A DNA stretch of 19,651 nucleotides, taken from Acidimicrobiaceae bacterium (GTDB taxonomy: Bacteria > Actinomycetota > Acidimicrobiia > Acidimicrobiales > UBA8592). The position numbers and the translations under genes were made by a program. Positions 7,627-15,954 of the stretch are shown here, piece after piece (the first letter of the stretch is position 1; every line of letters begins with the position of its first letter). Under the pieces are notes generated by a model. That model worked only from the letters and a program-made list of their open reading frames with translations, ran no database searches and had not been told where the DNA came from. The DNA lies in NCBI GenBank assembly GCA_002722525.1, contig PBMJ01000021.1, positions 16,737-36,387 of the forward strand. The letters run 5' to 3'.

Positions 7627-7655
7627 ATATTAGGTATACCTAACATATATTGCAA
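7627..7655 (-). promoter_or_regulatory. Minus-strand promoter with DtxR-type operator in the spacer
   Basis: Reading the minus strand, TTGCAA (7655-7650) and TAATAT (7632-7627) are separated by exactly 17 bases. The operator TTAGGTATACCTAA, a perfect 14-bp palindrome, lies at 7630-7643, between the two elements and overlapping the -10. Binding there would block RNA polymerase. Transcription would begin near 7620 and run towards the unknown gene at 7475. Confidence 0.7.
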
Positions 7656-7682
7656 ATAATACTTACTAATATTTAAAAAATA

Positions 7683-9059
7683 TTAATCTTCAACTACATG
7701 TTGTTCAAAACGGTTAAGTGCTTGACTCCATAGTGCATTATCAAAATCTCCATTCGCTTTAAGAGAATGGGCAGCATCCCATCCCATTGCCAACGTATGA
7801 TGAATATTGTCAGGGACAATAAGTCCCTGTCTCCCAAAGCTCAAAACTCGGTTGAAGGTATTGCCCCAACTAAGAAGAGTTTCTCGTTCATGCTGGGTTG
7901 ACTTCTCAAAAACTGGATACACGAAAGGGAGCTTACGAACTTCTGTTGTCACAAGATTTATCTGCGGAAGCCCTAAGTTAATAAGGTCTGATCGTACAAT
8001 CTCCCCTAACTCATCAGGAGTGGCAGACCAAATTAAATCAGTCGTCCAACACGGGAGTTCGGCACAGAGAACTGTTTGGTTCTCTGGGTCTGCTCCATCT
8101 CGGTAATTCTTTGGTTCTGATAATCGGGCTATACGGGTTTCCAATCCCGGAAAATAATGCGCATCATATTCAGTGAATTGAGATTGATCGAGAACAAGGT
8201 ACACCAGGAGCATTCCTCGGATTCGAAGTGAAGCAGCGGCTTGAACTATTTCTTGACTTGGCTCTGGCTCGATCATTTTCGGTAACGCACTGAGGGGTGC
8301 TGTTGTCCAGACCAATTGGGCTGGTCTATCACCTTTCGGCGATTTCAATATGCATGAGTCTTTTTCAAGAGCAATTTGCTCAATAGGGAATTCAAGCTCA
8401 ATCTTTCCTCCAGCGTCTACCACAGCGTCAGCTAAAGCTTCAACAATTTGCCCATACCCATTTTTTGGATATAGGAAGATTCTTCCTGTTGGGGAGGAAG
8501 ATCGGATTAAACGTTTAATTATTGCTAGTGGTGAAGAAGCTGAAACGCGCCGGCGGGCAAGTTCACCATCAATTTCACTTGGGTGAATACCCCAAAGCTT
8601 TTCAGCATAAGGAGAATAGAACTCATCAGACACGGTCTTTCCAAGCCGTCTTCTCACTTCATCCTCAAAGGTATCGCCGGAAGTATCGAGAAATGGTCTC
8701 CGGATGATATCCATAGCTGATCCAATAGAAAACTTTGGAGGTAAATGTCGGATCAGATCAGTAGTCCGAAGGGGGAAAGCAACCCATTTGTCGTATAGGC
8801 GGATGCGCCCATTCCGTTCACGTATTTGAATATCATCTCCAAGGAGTGAGGTAAGAGCTTCTAACAGATGCGGTGGTGTCGAAGGATGAAGTCTGTGAGA
8901 TCCGAAATCTACTCTCTGCCCAGCGATGGTAAAACTTCCAGACATACCTCCAACAGCATGTGTTTTTTCATAGACAGTAACCTCATGTCCTGCTTTTGCA
9001 GCTTGCCAGGCAGCCATTAATCCAGCTGGCCCTGCACCAACAATGGCTAGTTCTGTCAT
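7683..9059 (-). CDS. FAD-dependent (amine-oxidase / protoporphyrinogen-oxidase-like) oxidoreductase
   Basis: A 458-residue flavoprotein. The N-terminal dinucleotide fold is clear (ELAIVGAGPAGLMAAWQAAKAGHEVTVYEK, Glu for the ribose), followed by the GG-doublet HAVGGMSGS typical of amine oxidases and UDP-galactopyranose-mutase relatives, then DFGSHRLHP. The body resembles proteins often found in polysaccharide clusters as protoporphyrinogen-oxidase-like or FAD/NAD-binding amine oxidoreductases (FYSPYAEKLWGIHPSEI; NGYGQIVEALADAV). It likely acts on a sugar nucleotide or lipid in the cytoplasm; the reaction is not known. It is divergent from the sugar epimerase across a shared metal box, which suggests a joint pathway. 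Confidence 0.75.
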   Translation of the reverse strand: MTELAIVGAGPAGLMAAWQAAKAGHEVTVYEKTHAVGGMSGSFTIAGQRVDFGSHRLHPSTPPHLLEALTSLLGDDIQIRERNGRIRLYDKWVAFPLRTTDLIRHLPPKFSIGSAMDIIRRPFLDTSGDTFEDEVRRRLGKTVSDEFYSPYAEKLWGIHPSEIDGELARRRVSASSPLAIIKRLIRSSSPTGRIFLYPKNGYGQIVEALADAVVDAGGKIELEFPIEQIALEKDSCILKSPKGDRPAQLVWTTAPLSALPKMIEPEPSQEIVQAAASLRIRGMLLVYLVLDQSQFTEYDAHYFPGLETRIARLSEPKNYRDGADPENQTVLCAELPCWTTDLIWSATPDELGEIVRSDLINLGLPQINLVTTEVRKLPFVYPVFEKSTQHERETLLSWGNTFNRVLSFGRQGLIVPDNIHHTLAMGWDAAHSLKANGDFDNALWSQALNRFEQHVVED

Positions 9060-9103
9060 ACTCGGTCCAAATTCTGCATTGGGTTGTGTTCCTAAAAAAA
9101 TTA

Positions 9104-9134
9104 ATTGTAAGGTATACCTAATTAGTTATGTAAA
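9104..9134 (-). promoter_or_regulatory. DtxR-type operator in the divergent promoter region of the FAD oxidoreductase and epimerase genes
   Basis: The 14-mer TAAGGTATACCTAA at 9108-9121 differs from the perfect palindrome at 7630 by one base. On the minus strand it overlaps a possible promoter TTTACA (9134-9129), 19-base spacer, TACAAT (9109-9104). On the plus strand I see no convincing -35/-10 pair, but the box lies about 57 bases before the epimerase ATG, where it could act on both genes. Confidence 0.65.
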
Positions 9135-9177
9135 CTATAGATTTCATTTCTTATTGTAAACCCCGATTGAAGGAACA

Positions 9178-10128
9178 ATGTCAAGTTCGATTATTACCGG
9201 CGCTGCTGGATTTATTGGTTCTCACCTTAGCGAGCAGTTATTGGAATTAGGAGAAAATGTAGTTGGAATTGATAATTTTGACCCTTGGTATGATCCGAAG
9301 GCAAAGGAGTCCAATATTAGTTCGGCAATGGAACATGACTCATTTTCAATATTCAACGAGAATATCCTTTCTATGGATTTAAGTGAGATTCTGGAACCGG
9401 GGGATGTTATTTATCACCTTGCTGCACGTCCCGGTGTTCAAGATTCTTGGGGTAGTGGTTTTGCTGCAAGTGTCGAAAATAACGTACTAGCGACTCAAAA
9501 GATATTTGAAGCTGCATTGACGTGTGGGGTGAGACGAGTTGTATTCGCTTCGAGTTCGTCCGTCTACGGAGCTTCGGCTACAAGTGAATTGAAATCGGTT
9601 GCTCCTATCAGCCCATATGGTGTTTCAAAGGCTGCTTGTGAGCAGCTTGCAGATGTTTATCGTGAAAGAGGATTAGATATTGTCGCTATGAGGTATTTCA
9701 CAGTTTATGGCCCACGTCAGCGACCTGATATGGCGATGAACCGGCTTTTTCGCGCGGCGCTTCCTGGTACTTTCCGTTTTCCTATGCGTGGAAATGGAAG
9801 TCAGCGAAGAGAATTTACATTTGTGAAAGATATTGTGGGTGCAACTATTTGTGCGGGAAATTCGAAGCTGCAGGAAGTGGCAGAGCCTTTTGATGTTGGA
9901 GGTGGCGTTTCCGCTTCGCTCGGGGAGGTTATGTCACTTGTTGAAGAGATTACGGGGAGGTCTCTGAGGGTCGACCATGAGCCTTCTGCAGCCGGTGATC
10001 CCCTTATTACGGTAGCGTCAACTGAATTTACTGAAAAAACGCTTAACTGGAAGCCAACAACCGGTTTACGTGAAGGATTATTAGAACATCACGATTCAAT
10101 AAAAGAATCGGTCGCCTCTTCAGCCTGA
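9178..10128 (+). CDS. NAD-dependent sugar-nucleotide epimerase/dehydratase (extended SDR)
   Basis: A 316-residue extended SDR enzyme. It has the NAD-binding TGAAGFIGSH near the start, the Asp-containing GIDNFDPWYDP loop typical of UDP-glucuronate and UDP-glucose 4-epimerases, AARPGVQDSW, a SSSSVYG serine motif, the catalytic Tyr147-x-x-x-Lys151 in PYGVSK, and TVYGPRQRPDMAM. It probably epimerises a UDP-hexose or UDP-hexuronate for a surface glycan. The ATG has a good ribosome site (AAGGA, 5 bases). The end overlaps the convergent GT-C-like gene by 40 bases. Confidence 0.88.
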   Translation: MSSSIITGAAGFIGSHLSEQLLELGENVVGIDNFDPWYDPKAKESNISSAMEHDSFSIFNENILSMDLSEILEPGDVIYHLAARPGVQDSWGSGFAASVENNVLATQKIFEAALTCGVRRVVFASSSSVYGASATSELKSVAPISPYGVSKAACEQLADVYRERGLDIVAMRYFTVYGPRQRPDMAMNRLFRAALPGTFRFPMRGNGSQRREFTFVKDIVGATICAGNSKLQEVAEPFDVGGGVSASLGEVMSLVEEITGRSLRVDHEPSAAGDPLITVASTEFTEKTLNWKPTTGLREGLLEHHDSIKESVASSA

Positions 10129-11498
10129 ATAGAAATAACTTCTGACTGATCTTTGTTTTTAAACAGAGCCAGTGTTGCCAAACAGGAGAGAGCTATCCAA
10201 AGTGCGTTAAGTAACGTTGCCTTAGTCCCAAAATCTCGAAAGTTGGGGAAGATGAGACGGATAAACCTGTAGATGGGGTATGGCATTTCTTCAAAATCAA
10301 CGACAAGTGTCCGGTTTCCGGTTTGAGATTCAATAGCGAGCCAAATCCATCCTGTTATAGCGCTAACTGCGCTGGTGCAGATAAACCACCGCCAGATTTT
10401 TTTTCTTTCAGCTAACAGCGTTATGGCAATAATAACTGCAGGGAGTACGATCACGAGTTGCCTTCCTGGCCACCACCAGCCATGCATTGTTAACGCCACC
10501 CATGTCGCTACCGACCATCCGGTTGCTGCAGTAAGCCACAGTATTGAGCTATTCTTTACCCTCCACTTTACTAATGCGATGAATGATGGAATGAGAGCAA
10601 AATAGAAAGGCGCCCAGGCAATCAAACCGAACCCTTGGTCGAATAGCAGTCCTGTGAGTCTTCGCGTACGGGCGAAGAAATTAGGATTTCTCCCTACAAC
10701 CTCGAACTCTCCATTGACGAAATGGTCGCCGCTCGCGTAGACGGTCCACCCACCGTAGATGCGTTTATGGACAAAGAGATATACCAACCCTGAAATTAGG
10801 AGGACCGTACATGCGATGAGAAGATCTTTTTTTTCTTTTTTCCAGTATCTGGCTCCTGAATAAAGAACGAGCATTGCCGCTACGGGAACATATTTGACTG
10901 ATAACCAAGGTAAGGCTGTAACGACAACCGATAACCATAAAAGTTTTGTGCGGTCTAAGTTAGATGTGGCGAGTCCTATCCCAGTAATAAGGCATAGGGC
11001 AGCTGGCATCTCGGGGTAAACCTGCGTTGCATACGCAGTCATTGGTGGCGAGGCAAAGCAAAGACCTATAATCACGGTTGCTATATTCTCAGACACTTCA
11101 AATCTACGAATTGCGACCCATAAGGTCACTGCAGCTGTAAGAGAAGCAATAAGTGCTAAGGCAACTTTTGCAGCAACCCACCCTCCTATTCCTATCGGCA
11201 CAGCTAAAAGGGCCGGAAGGAGGGGGTCATGAGGACTGATGCGTTGTCCGTCTTCGTTTAAATCAATAGTCTGTTGATTCAACTTCAACGGGTGATACGT
11301 CCAATACCTTTGCTCGTCGAGTTCATCACTGATGTCTAAATCACCATCTTCTATGAGGCTAAGAGCTGAAAGAAGGTATTGAGGTTCATCAACACTAATT
11401 TTAGCTCCGTACGTGGCGCGGGCGTTAATTGCAATCATCGCAAAGAGAAACGTAGAGGCCGCTACAAGGACGATTTTCATCTTTGTGGTGAGTCTCAT
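10089..11498 (-). CDS. Polytopic membrane glycosyltransferase-like protein (GT-C type)
   Basis: A 469-residue protein with about ten to twelve hydrophobic helices. After the first helix comes an acidic loop with DEPQYLLSAL, the place and style of the catalytic Asp/Glu of GT-C enzymes (Pmt, ArnT, Pmm families), followed by a long extracytoplasmic loop with HPLKLNQQ and SPHDPLLPAL. Such enzymes take a sugar from a polyprenyl-phosphate donor and transfer it outside the membrane. The exact acceptor is unknown. Its ATG overlaps the stop of the ferric permease gene (ATGA), so it is translated from the same mRNA. This coupling to iron uptake is unusual. Confidence 0.72.
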   Translation of the reverse strand: MRLTTKMKIVLVAASTFLFAMIAINARATYGAKISVDEPQYLLSALSLIEDGDLDISDELDEQRYWTYHPLKLNQQTIDLNEDGQRISPHDPLLPALLAVPIGIGGWVAAKVALALIASLTAAVTLWVAIRRFEVSENIATVIIGLCFASPPMTAYATQVYPEMPAALCLITGIGLATSNLDRTKLLWLSVVVTALPWLSVKYVPVAAMLVLYSGARYWKKEKKDLLIACTVLLISGLVYLFVHKRIYGGWTVYASGDHFVNGEFEVVGRNPNFFARTRRLTGLLFDQGFGLIAWAPFYFALIPSFIALVKWRVKNSSILWLTAATGWSVATWVALTMHGWWWPGRQLVIVLPAVIIAITLLAERKKIWRWFICTSAVSAITGWIWLAIESQTGNRTLVVDFEEMPYPIYRFIRLIFPNFRDFGTKATLLNALWIALSCLATLALFKNKDQSEVISIQAEEATDSFIES

Positions 11499-13099
11499 AG
11501 ATGGTCAGCTTTTCGAATAACTAGAAGCCAAGTGAGGACAAAGGAAAGCAGCACGAGGATCACAGCCATGATCCCTGCTTCAGCCACAAATGCGTCTTCA
11601 AATGAACTAAAAATGCGCGTGGCTAAGGTTGAAAACCCAAGTGGGGAAATTAACAAGGTGATGGGAAGTTCTTTCATGGTTGAGAGAATAACTAATCCTG
11701 CTGCTGCCCCCATGCCTGGTGCCATGAGTGGTAGATCGATTCTGAAAAATCGTGGAGTTCTTTTTGCTCCGAGAGTTTGCCCTACGTCATGAAGTTTTTT
11801 AGGAACAGCAGCGACAGCAACTAACACTATCCCCATAGCTAACGAGCCGAAGCGAACAATGTAGGAGAAGACTAAAATGGCTTTCGTATTGTCTAGGAGA
11901 TCGAATGCCCAGTCTGTTCGTAAGATCCAAAATCGCATAGAAAGAGCTATGAGAATACCGGGTACAGCAAACGTTGCTATCACTACAGCATGGGCGAAAG
12001 TGCCTGAACGTGACCGGTACCGAGAAACAAGAAATGCTATTGGCAATACTGCCAGTACAGCAATGATCCCTGTAACAACACTAATCGATAAGGTATTCCA
12101 TGTTGATTCTAGAACTTGTCCCCTATCAATTGTTAAGGGGGATCCACCTTGCGTTGTTCGTGAAATTCCATCTGACGCCCAATCACCTAGAGCTAGCATT
12201 GGAGCCCCTATGGAAAGAAGAAGCGTTATGACTACAGTAATTAGAGCTGGAACCCTCCACTTTCCTAATGGGTAGATAACGGGATTACCAGTGAATGTTT
12301 CCTCTGACGTAAACGTGACTCTTGAGAAAAATCGTTCTGAAAGGACAATCACTGCGGCAAGAAGGAGAAGGAGAAGGCTAAGGGCTAAAGCTGTAGGTTG
12401 ATTAATAAGTCGATTTGTATAGATGCTTCGCGTTAAGGTGTCATACCTCATTAATTGAACAGCACCGAAATCACTGATCGTATAGAGGAAAACGAGCAAG
12501 CTCCCTGCTGCAAGTATGGATCCTATCTGTGGCAAAACAACTCGCCCGAACGTCTGAAATGCGGATTGGCCTAAAACCCTCGCATTCTCTTCTAGAGATT
12601 GTGGAAGTTGGCGTAAACGAGCAGCAACTGGAAGATACACATACGGATAACAAAATAATGTGAGAACCAACCAAGCACCGAAAAAACCTCGCATTTCTAT
12701 AACAGTCTCTATCCCAAATCCATCCAACATGCGATTCATTAACCCCCCTGGATTCATAGTCCGGATAAACGCAGCTGCTCCAATGAACGTTGGAAAGACA
12801 AGTGGGATCGGTAACAGAATTCTCCATAAACGGTTTCCCCACATATCCGTCCGGCTGGTAAACCAGGCCATCATTGTTCCAACAAAGGCAGCTGTAAGGG
12901 AGACAGTTAAAGCTAAGGAGAAGGTCCTCCAGAGAGGGGCCAGCACCCTTTGGGTTTTAATAAGCCCAATAGGGTCTGATTCTTCCGTGAAGTTACGCCA
13001 TATCAGGTACAGTCCGGGGAAGCTAAAGAGAAATGCTAGAACATAGACAGTTACGCGAAGGGTAACTGGCGATGATCGTCTTATTTCAATTTGGTTCAC
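11495..13099 (-). CDS. futB: Ferric iron ABC transporter permease (FbpB/FutB type)
   Basis: A 534-residue fused permease with two six-helix binding-protein-dependent-transport domains. Each half has the cytoplasmic EAA loop that contacts the ATPase: ENARVLGQSAFQTFGRVVLP in the first and DVGQTLGAKRTPRFFRIDLPLMAPG in the second. The double-length layout is that of the ferric iron permeases FbpB/FutB/SfuB. It forms the channel for Fe(III) delivered by the lipoprotein encoded just before. The GTG start overlaps the stop of that gene (GTGA at 13099-13096), and its own stop overlaps the start of the GT-C gene. Confidence 0.88.
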   Translation of the reverse strand: MNQIEIRRSSPVTLRVTVYVLAFLFSFPGLYLIWRNFTEESDPIGLIKTQRVLAPLWRTFSLALTVSLTAAFVGTMMAWFTSRTDMWGNRLWRILLPIPLVFPTFIGAAAFIRTMNPGGLMNRMLDGFGIETVIEMRGFFGAWLVLTLFCYPYVYLPVAARLRQLPQSLEENARVLGQSAFQTFGRVVLPQIGSILAAGSLLVFLYTISDFGAVQLMRYDTLTRSIYTNRLINQPTALALSLLLLLLAAVIVLSERFFSRVTFTSEETFTGNPVIYPLGKWRVPALITVVITLLLSIGAPMLALGDWASDGISRTTQGGSPLTIDRGQVLESTWNTLSISVVTGIIAVLAVLPIAFLVSRYRSRSGTFAHAVVIATFAVPGILIALSMRFWILRTDWAFDLLDNTKAILVFSYIVRFGSLAMGIVLVAVAAVPKKLHDVGQTLGAKRTPRFFRIDLPLMAPGMGAAAGLVILSTMKELPITLLISPLGFSTLATRIFSSFEDAFVAEAGIMAVILVLLSFVLTWLLVIRKADHL

Positions 13100-14172
13100 C
13101 TATTAAGGATGCCACTTGCCTCGATAATTCGCGACGCTTCTTCGAAACCACCCCCGAGTTTATCGAAATCGACAGATCCGATTTCAAGAGCACTCAGGAC
13201 AGGTAACGTCTCGTTTGCCTGAACTCCTGCAGCTAATGGGTACTCAAATGTGCGGTTCGTGAAGTACTCTTGCACAGAACTTGAGAGTAAATATTGCAGA
13301 AGGTCTTCTGAAGCTTCAACGTTTTCAGACGTTTCAAGGATTGTTGCCGCAGTAATTACAAGTAGAGAACCAATGTCATCATTATTAAAATCGTAGTTTT
13401 CAGCCTTGTGGGAGCTTCCTTCGGAAGCTTTGATTTGGTAGTTGTAGTAATGATTTACAAGCCCCATGGAAATTTCTCCTCGGCCGGCTGCTTCTACTAT
13501 TGAACGGTTGTTCGGATAGTACGTGGCGCCATTATCTACCATGTCATTAAGCCATTGGGTTGCTACGTCTTTGCCGTGAACATCCATAAATACTGTAAAC
13601 CAGTCAATAAATGATCCATTTGTTCCAGGTAAAGCGACCTTATCTCTATATTCTTCTCCAGTGAGATCAAATACAGACTCTGGAAGGTCGTTGGGGGTAT
13701 ATTCATCGGTGTTATAGACCATCACTCGTTTTCGGCCTGAAAAACCAATCCATTTCCCAGAGGCAGAGTGATTTTGGTCTTCTACAAGTCCAAGCGTTTC
13801 CGAACCAATAGTTCCAAGCAAGCCTTTGGACTCTAAATATCCTACAGGTCCAGGAGAACGGGAAAGGAAGACATCGGCAAGCGTCTTGTCACCTTCCTCA
13901 TTGATTAGAAGAGCTAAATCTGTAGAGGCACCCCATCTGACTTGAACGGTGGTTCCTGTCTCACATGCAAATGCTTCAAGAACGGGATTAATTAGATTTT
14001 CTGTTCTTCCAGAATAAATCGTTACCGAGCGCCCATTTGAGTCAGCACATTTCTCAGCTCCGGGTGGATATATTTCTGCCGCTCTTCCATCAATAGTGGT
14101 TTCGTTTCCTCCACCACAGGAAACGATAAGTAAGGCGGTTAATAGGGTTGTAAAAAATATTCGTAATCTCAT
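13096..14172 (-). CDS. futA: Ferric iron-binding lipoprotein of an ABC importer (FutA/FbpA type)
   Basis: A 358-residue extracytoplasmic solute-binding protein. Residues 1-19 are a lipoprotein signal with lipobox LIVS-Cys19. The mature protein has TIYSGRTE at the first strand and the paired-tyrosine motif His241-Tyr242-Tyr243-Asn244-Tyr245 that coordinates Fe(III) in FutA/FbpA proteins. Substrate is therefore most likely ferric iron, free or weakly chelated. ATG follows the -10-like TATAGT by only 8 bases and has no ribosome site, so the mRNA is probably leaderless. Stop and permease start overlap. A metal box covers the -35. Confidence 0.92.
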   Translation of the reverse strand: MRLRIFFTTLLTALLIVSCGGGNETTIDGRAAEIYPPGAEKCADSNGRSVTIYSGRTENLINPVLEAFACETGTTVQVRWGASTDLALLINEEGDKTLADVFLSRSPGPVGYLESKGLLGTIGSETLGLVEDQNHSASGKWIGFSGRKRVMVYNTDEYTPNDLPESVFDLTGEEYRDKVALPGTNGSFIDWFTVFMDVHGKDVATQWLNDMVDNGATYYPNNRSIVEAAGRGEISMGLVNHYYNYQIKASEGSSHKAENYDFNNDDIGSLLVITAATILETSENVEASEDLLQYLLSSSVQEYFTNRTFEYPLAAGVQANETLPVLSALEIGSVDFDKLGGGFEEASRIIEASGILNR

Positions 14173-14180
14173 AGCGTTGA

Positions 14181-14221
14181 ACTATACACCCATTTTTTAA
14201 AAAATGTTAAGCTATCCTAAC
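14181..14221. promoter_or_regulatory. Divergent futA / glycosyltransferase promoter with shared DtxR-type operator
   Basis: The operator TTAAGCTATCCTAA (14207-14220), inside the imperfect palindrome GTTA...TAAC (14206-14221), overlaps the futA -35 TTAACA (14210-14205, minus strand). Its 18-base spacer leads to TATAGT (14186-14181), just before the futA ATG. On the plus strand TATCCT at 14213-14218 could be the -10 of the gene at 14229, whose ATG is only 8 bases past the box. One bound repressor could close both promoters. Confidence 0.65.
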
Positions 14222-14228
14222 GTTTAGT

Positions 14229-15854
14229 ATGAAGTTTACTCGTCACAGCAAATATTTAAAGAATCCATTTATCGTCTTCCTTCTAGCGATAATAAGTTTC
14301 GGTATCGCAATAGTTATTATCTTGAGGCTTCTCGATGCCTCAGCATTTAAGGATGCAATCCAGCAAGCTGGAAATGAACCCATGGGTGTCATCTTCGCTC
14401 TTTGCGCATTCATGGTGGCATTTTTTCTCCGTGCAATTGCATGGAAAAAAGTTCTGCCCACTATTTCACTTAATCAAAGTCTTGCAGGGATCCACCTCTC
14501 ACTAGGAGCAAATCATGTTCTCCCCTTCCGACTTGGAGAACCTTTCCGAGTAGTTAGCATTATCAGAAGAAGTTCAACCTCACTTGATGCTGCGACAGCA
14601 TCAACCTTAACTCTCCGGTCTGCAGATGTATTGTGCGTGATTGTTATCGGTATAGTTATTGCTCCAGCTGCATTTGCGGACCTGCTCGGATGGATCGGTT
14701 GGATACTAATAGGTATTGTTGGCATCATCTGTCTGCTGTCTATTAATTGGCTCAAAAAAATAGTCAAAGGCAATGATTCAGTGAAGCTACCAGGGCCAAT
14801 AGCGATTAGCCTTTCGGCTGCAGCTTGGCTTCTAGAATCAGTACTAGTTTGGCAATGTGCTCAATGGGCAGGCCTAAATGCCTCATGGAGTGACGCTCTG
14901 CTCGTTACAACCGTTGCAGTTGCAGCCCAAATCGCCGCTATTGCTCCAGGAGGGTTTGGAACCTATGAGGCTGCCGCTGTCGCAGCATATGTTGTCCTCG
15001 GATACGAAGCGGATGCAGCATTGATCGCTGCTCTTACCGCCCACGGCTTAAAAACTTCTTATTCTCTCGTTGCTGGGGTAATAGCTATCTTCACACCAAA
15101 ACCAAACCTTCTTGGAAGAATACGTCTACAAAAGATTTCTGAAATGTCACCTGGAAAACCTCAGGCAAAGAACCCCGTACTTCTTTTCCTCCCAGCATTT
15201 AATGAAGAAGCAGCGGTCGCCGATTGCATTCGACGAGCTCCGAAAGAAGTCTGTGGCCTACCTGTCGAGTGCTTAGTTATTGACGATGGTTCTGCTGACA
15301 GAACAGCAGAAGTAGCTCGTAGTGCAGGAGCAGAAGTAATCTCGCTAGAACAGAATCAAGGACTTGGAGCCGCTGTTCGAGTGGGTTTATCTGAAGGAGT
15401 TAAAAGAGAATCAAGCGCAGTTATTTTCGCTGACGCAGATGGAGAGTATCCTCCTGAGGAACTCCAAAATCTCGTTGAACCAATTGTCTCTGGGCGCGCC
15501 GACTACGTTGTAGGAAGCAGATTCATAGGTGATATCGAATTTATGCGACCACATAGGCGTTTTGGAAACCTTGTACTCACTCGAATATTATCGATAATCG
15601 CTCGCAGAAAAATAACTGATGGGCAAAGCGGATATCGAGCATTTTCACCCAGAGCAGCCCGAGCTGCAGAGATCATCCATGATTTCAATTACGCCCAAGT
15701 AATTACTCTTGACTTACTAGCAAAGGGCTACATCTACCTAGAAGTTCCGATTAGCTATCATTTCCGCACTACAGGCGAAAGTTTCATTAAACTTTTCCCA
15801 TATCTTAAAAAAGTTGTACCCGCTGTTTACCGAGAAATAAATACCGTCCACTAA
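14229..15854 (+). CDS. Fusion of a flippase-like (LPG-synthase TM, UPF0104) domain and a GT2 polyprenyl-phosphate sugar synthase
   Basis: A 541-residue protein of two parts. Residues 1-295 have about eight hydrophobic helices with LPFRLGEPFRVVSI and IAPGGFGTYEAAAVAAYV, the usual signature of the LPG_synthase_TM/UPF0104 family. Residues 315-541 are a GT2 domain of the DPM1/DPG type: LPAFNEEAAV, VIDDGSADRT, FADADGEYPPEEL (metal-binding acidic motif) and GSRFIGDIEF...GQSGYRAFSPRA. The protein probably makes polyprenyl-phosphate-linked sugar and may flip it to the outside, supplying a GT-C enzyme such as the one at 10089. Archaeal AglD has the same two domains in the opposite order. There is no Shine-Dalgarno sequence; the metal box lies 8 bases before the ATG. 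Confidence 0.85.
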   Translation: MKFTRHSKYLKNPFIVFLLAIISFGIAIVIILRLLDASAFKDAIQQAGNEPMGVIFALCAFMVAFFLRAIAWKKVLPTISLNQSLAGIHLSLGANHVLPFRLGEPFRVVSIIRRSSTSLDAATASTLTLRSADVLCVIVIGIVIAPAAFADLLGWIGWILIGIVGIICLLSINWLKKIVKGNDSVKLPGPIAISLSAAAWLLESVLVWQCAQWAGLNASWSDALLVTTVAVAAQIAAIAPGGFGTYEAAAVAAYVVLGYEADAALIAALTAHGLKTSYSLVAGVIAIFTPKPNLLGRIRLQKISEMSPGKPQAKNPVLLFLPAFNEEAAVADCIRRAPKEVCGLPVECLVIDDGSADRTAEVARSAGAEVISLEQNQGLGAAVRVGLSEGVKRESSAVIFADADGEYPPEELQNLVEPIVSGRADYVVGSRFIGDIEFMRPHRRFGNLVLTRILSIIARRKITDGQSGYRAFSPRAARAAEIIHDFNYAQVITLDLLAKGYIYLEVPISYHFRTTGESFIKLFPYLKKVVPAVYREINTVH

Positions 15855-15893
15855 TAATTTTCGAAGCAGACACTAGATATTTCTCAAAAAACG

Positions 15894-15941
15894 TTGCACT
15901 TTTAAAAAGGGTGCCTATTATGTTTTGTTAAGTAAACCTAA
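15894..15941 (+). promoter_or_regulatory. Promoter and DtxR-type operator of the Fea1-like lipoprotein gene
   Basis: TTGCAC (15894-15899), a 16-base spacer and TATTAT (15916-15921) form a good promoter; transcription would begin near 15928. The operator TTAAGTAAACCTAA lies exactly there, at 15928-15941. The -35 region is also part of a GCAC...GTGC hairpin with A/T-rich centre that could serve as a weak terminator for the preceding gene. Confidence 0.65.
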
Positions 15942-15954
15942 TATTGGAGGGATT

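Noticed and set aside
7545..7628. A 27-codon minus-strand reading frame from ATG at 7628
   Set aside because: Its ATG lies within the predicted -10 element, upstream of the expected transcription start, and there is no ribosome site.
11877..12275. Plus-strand reading frame of 132 codons
   Set aside because: Antisense to the ferric permease gene, Arg-rich with no recognisable motif, no ribosome site.
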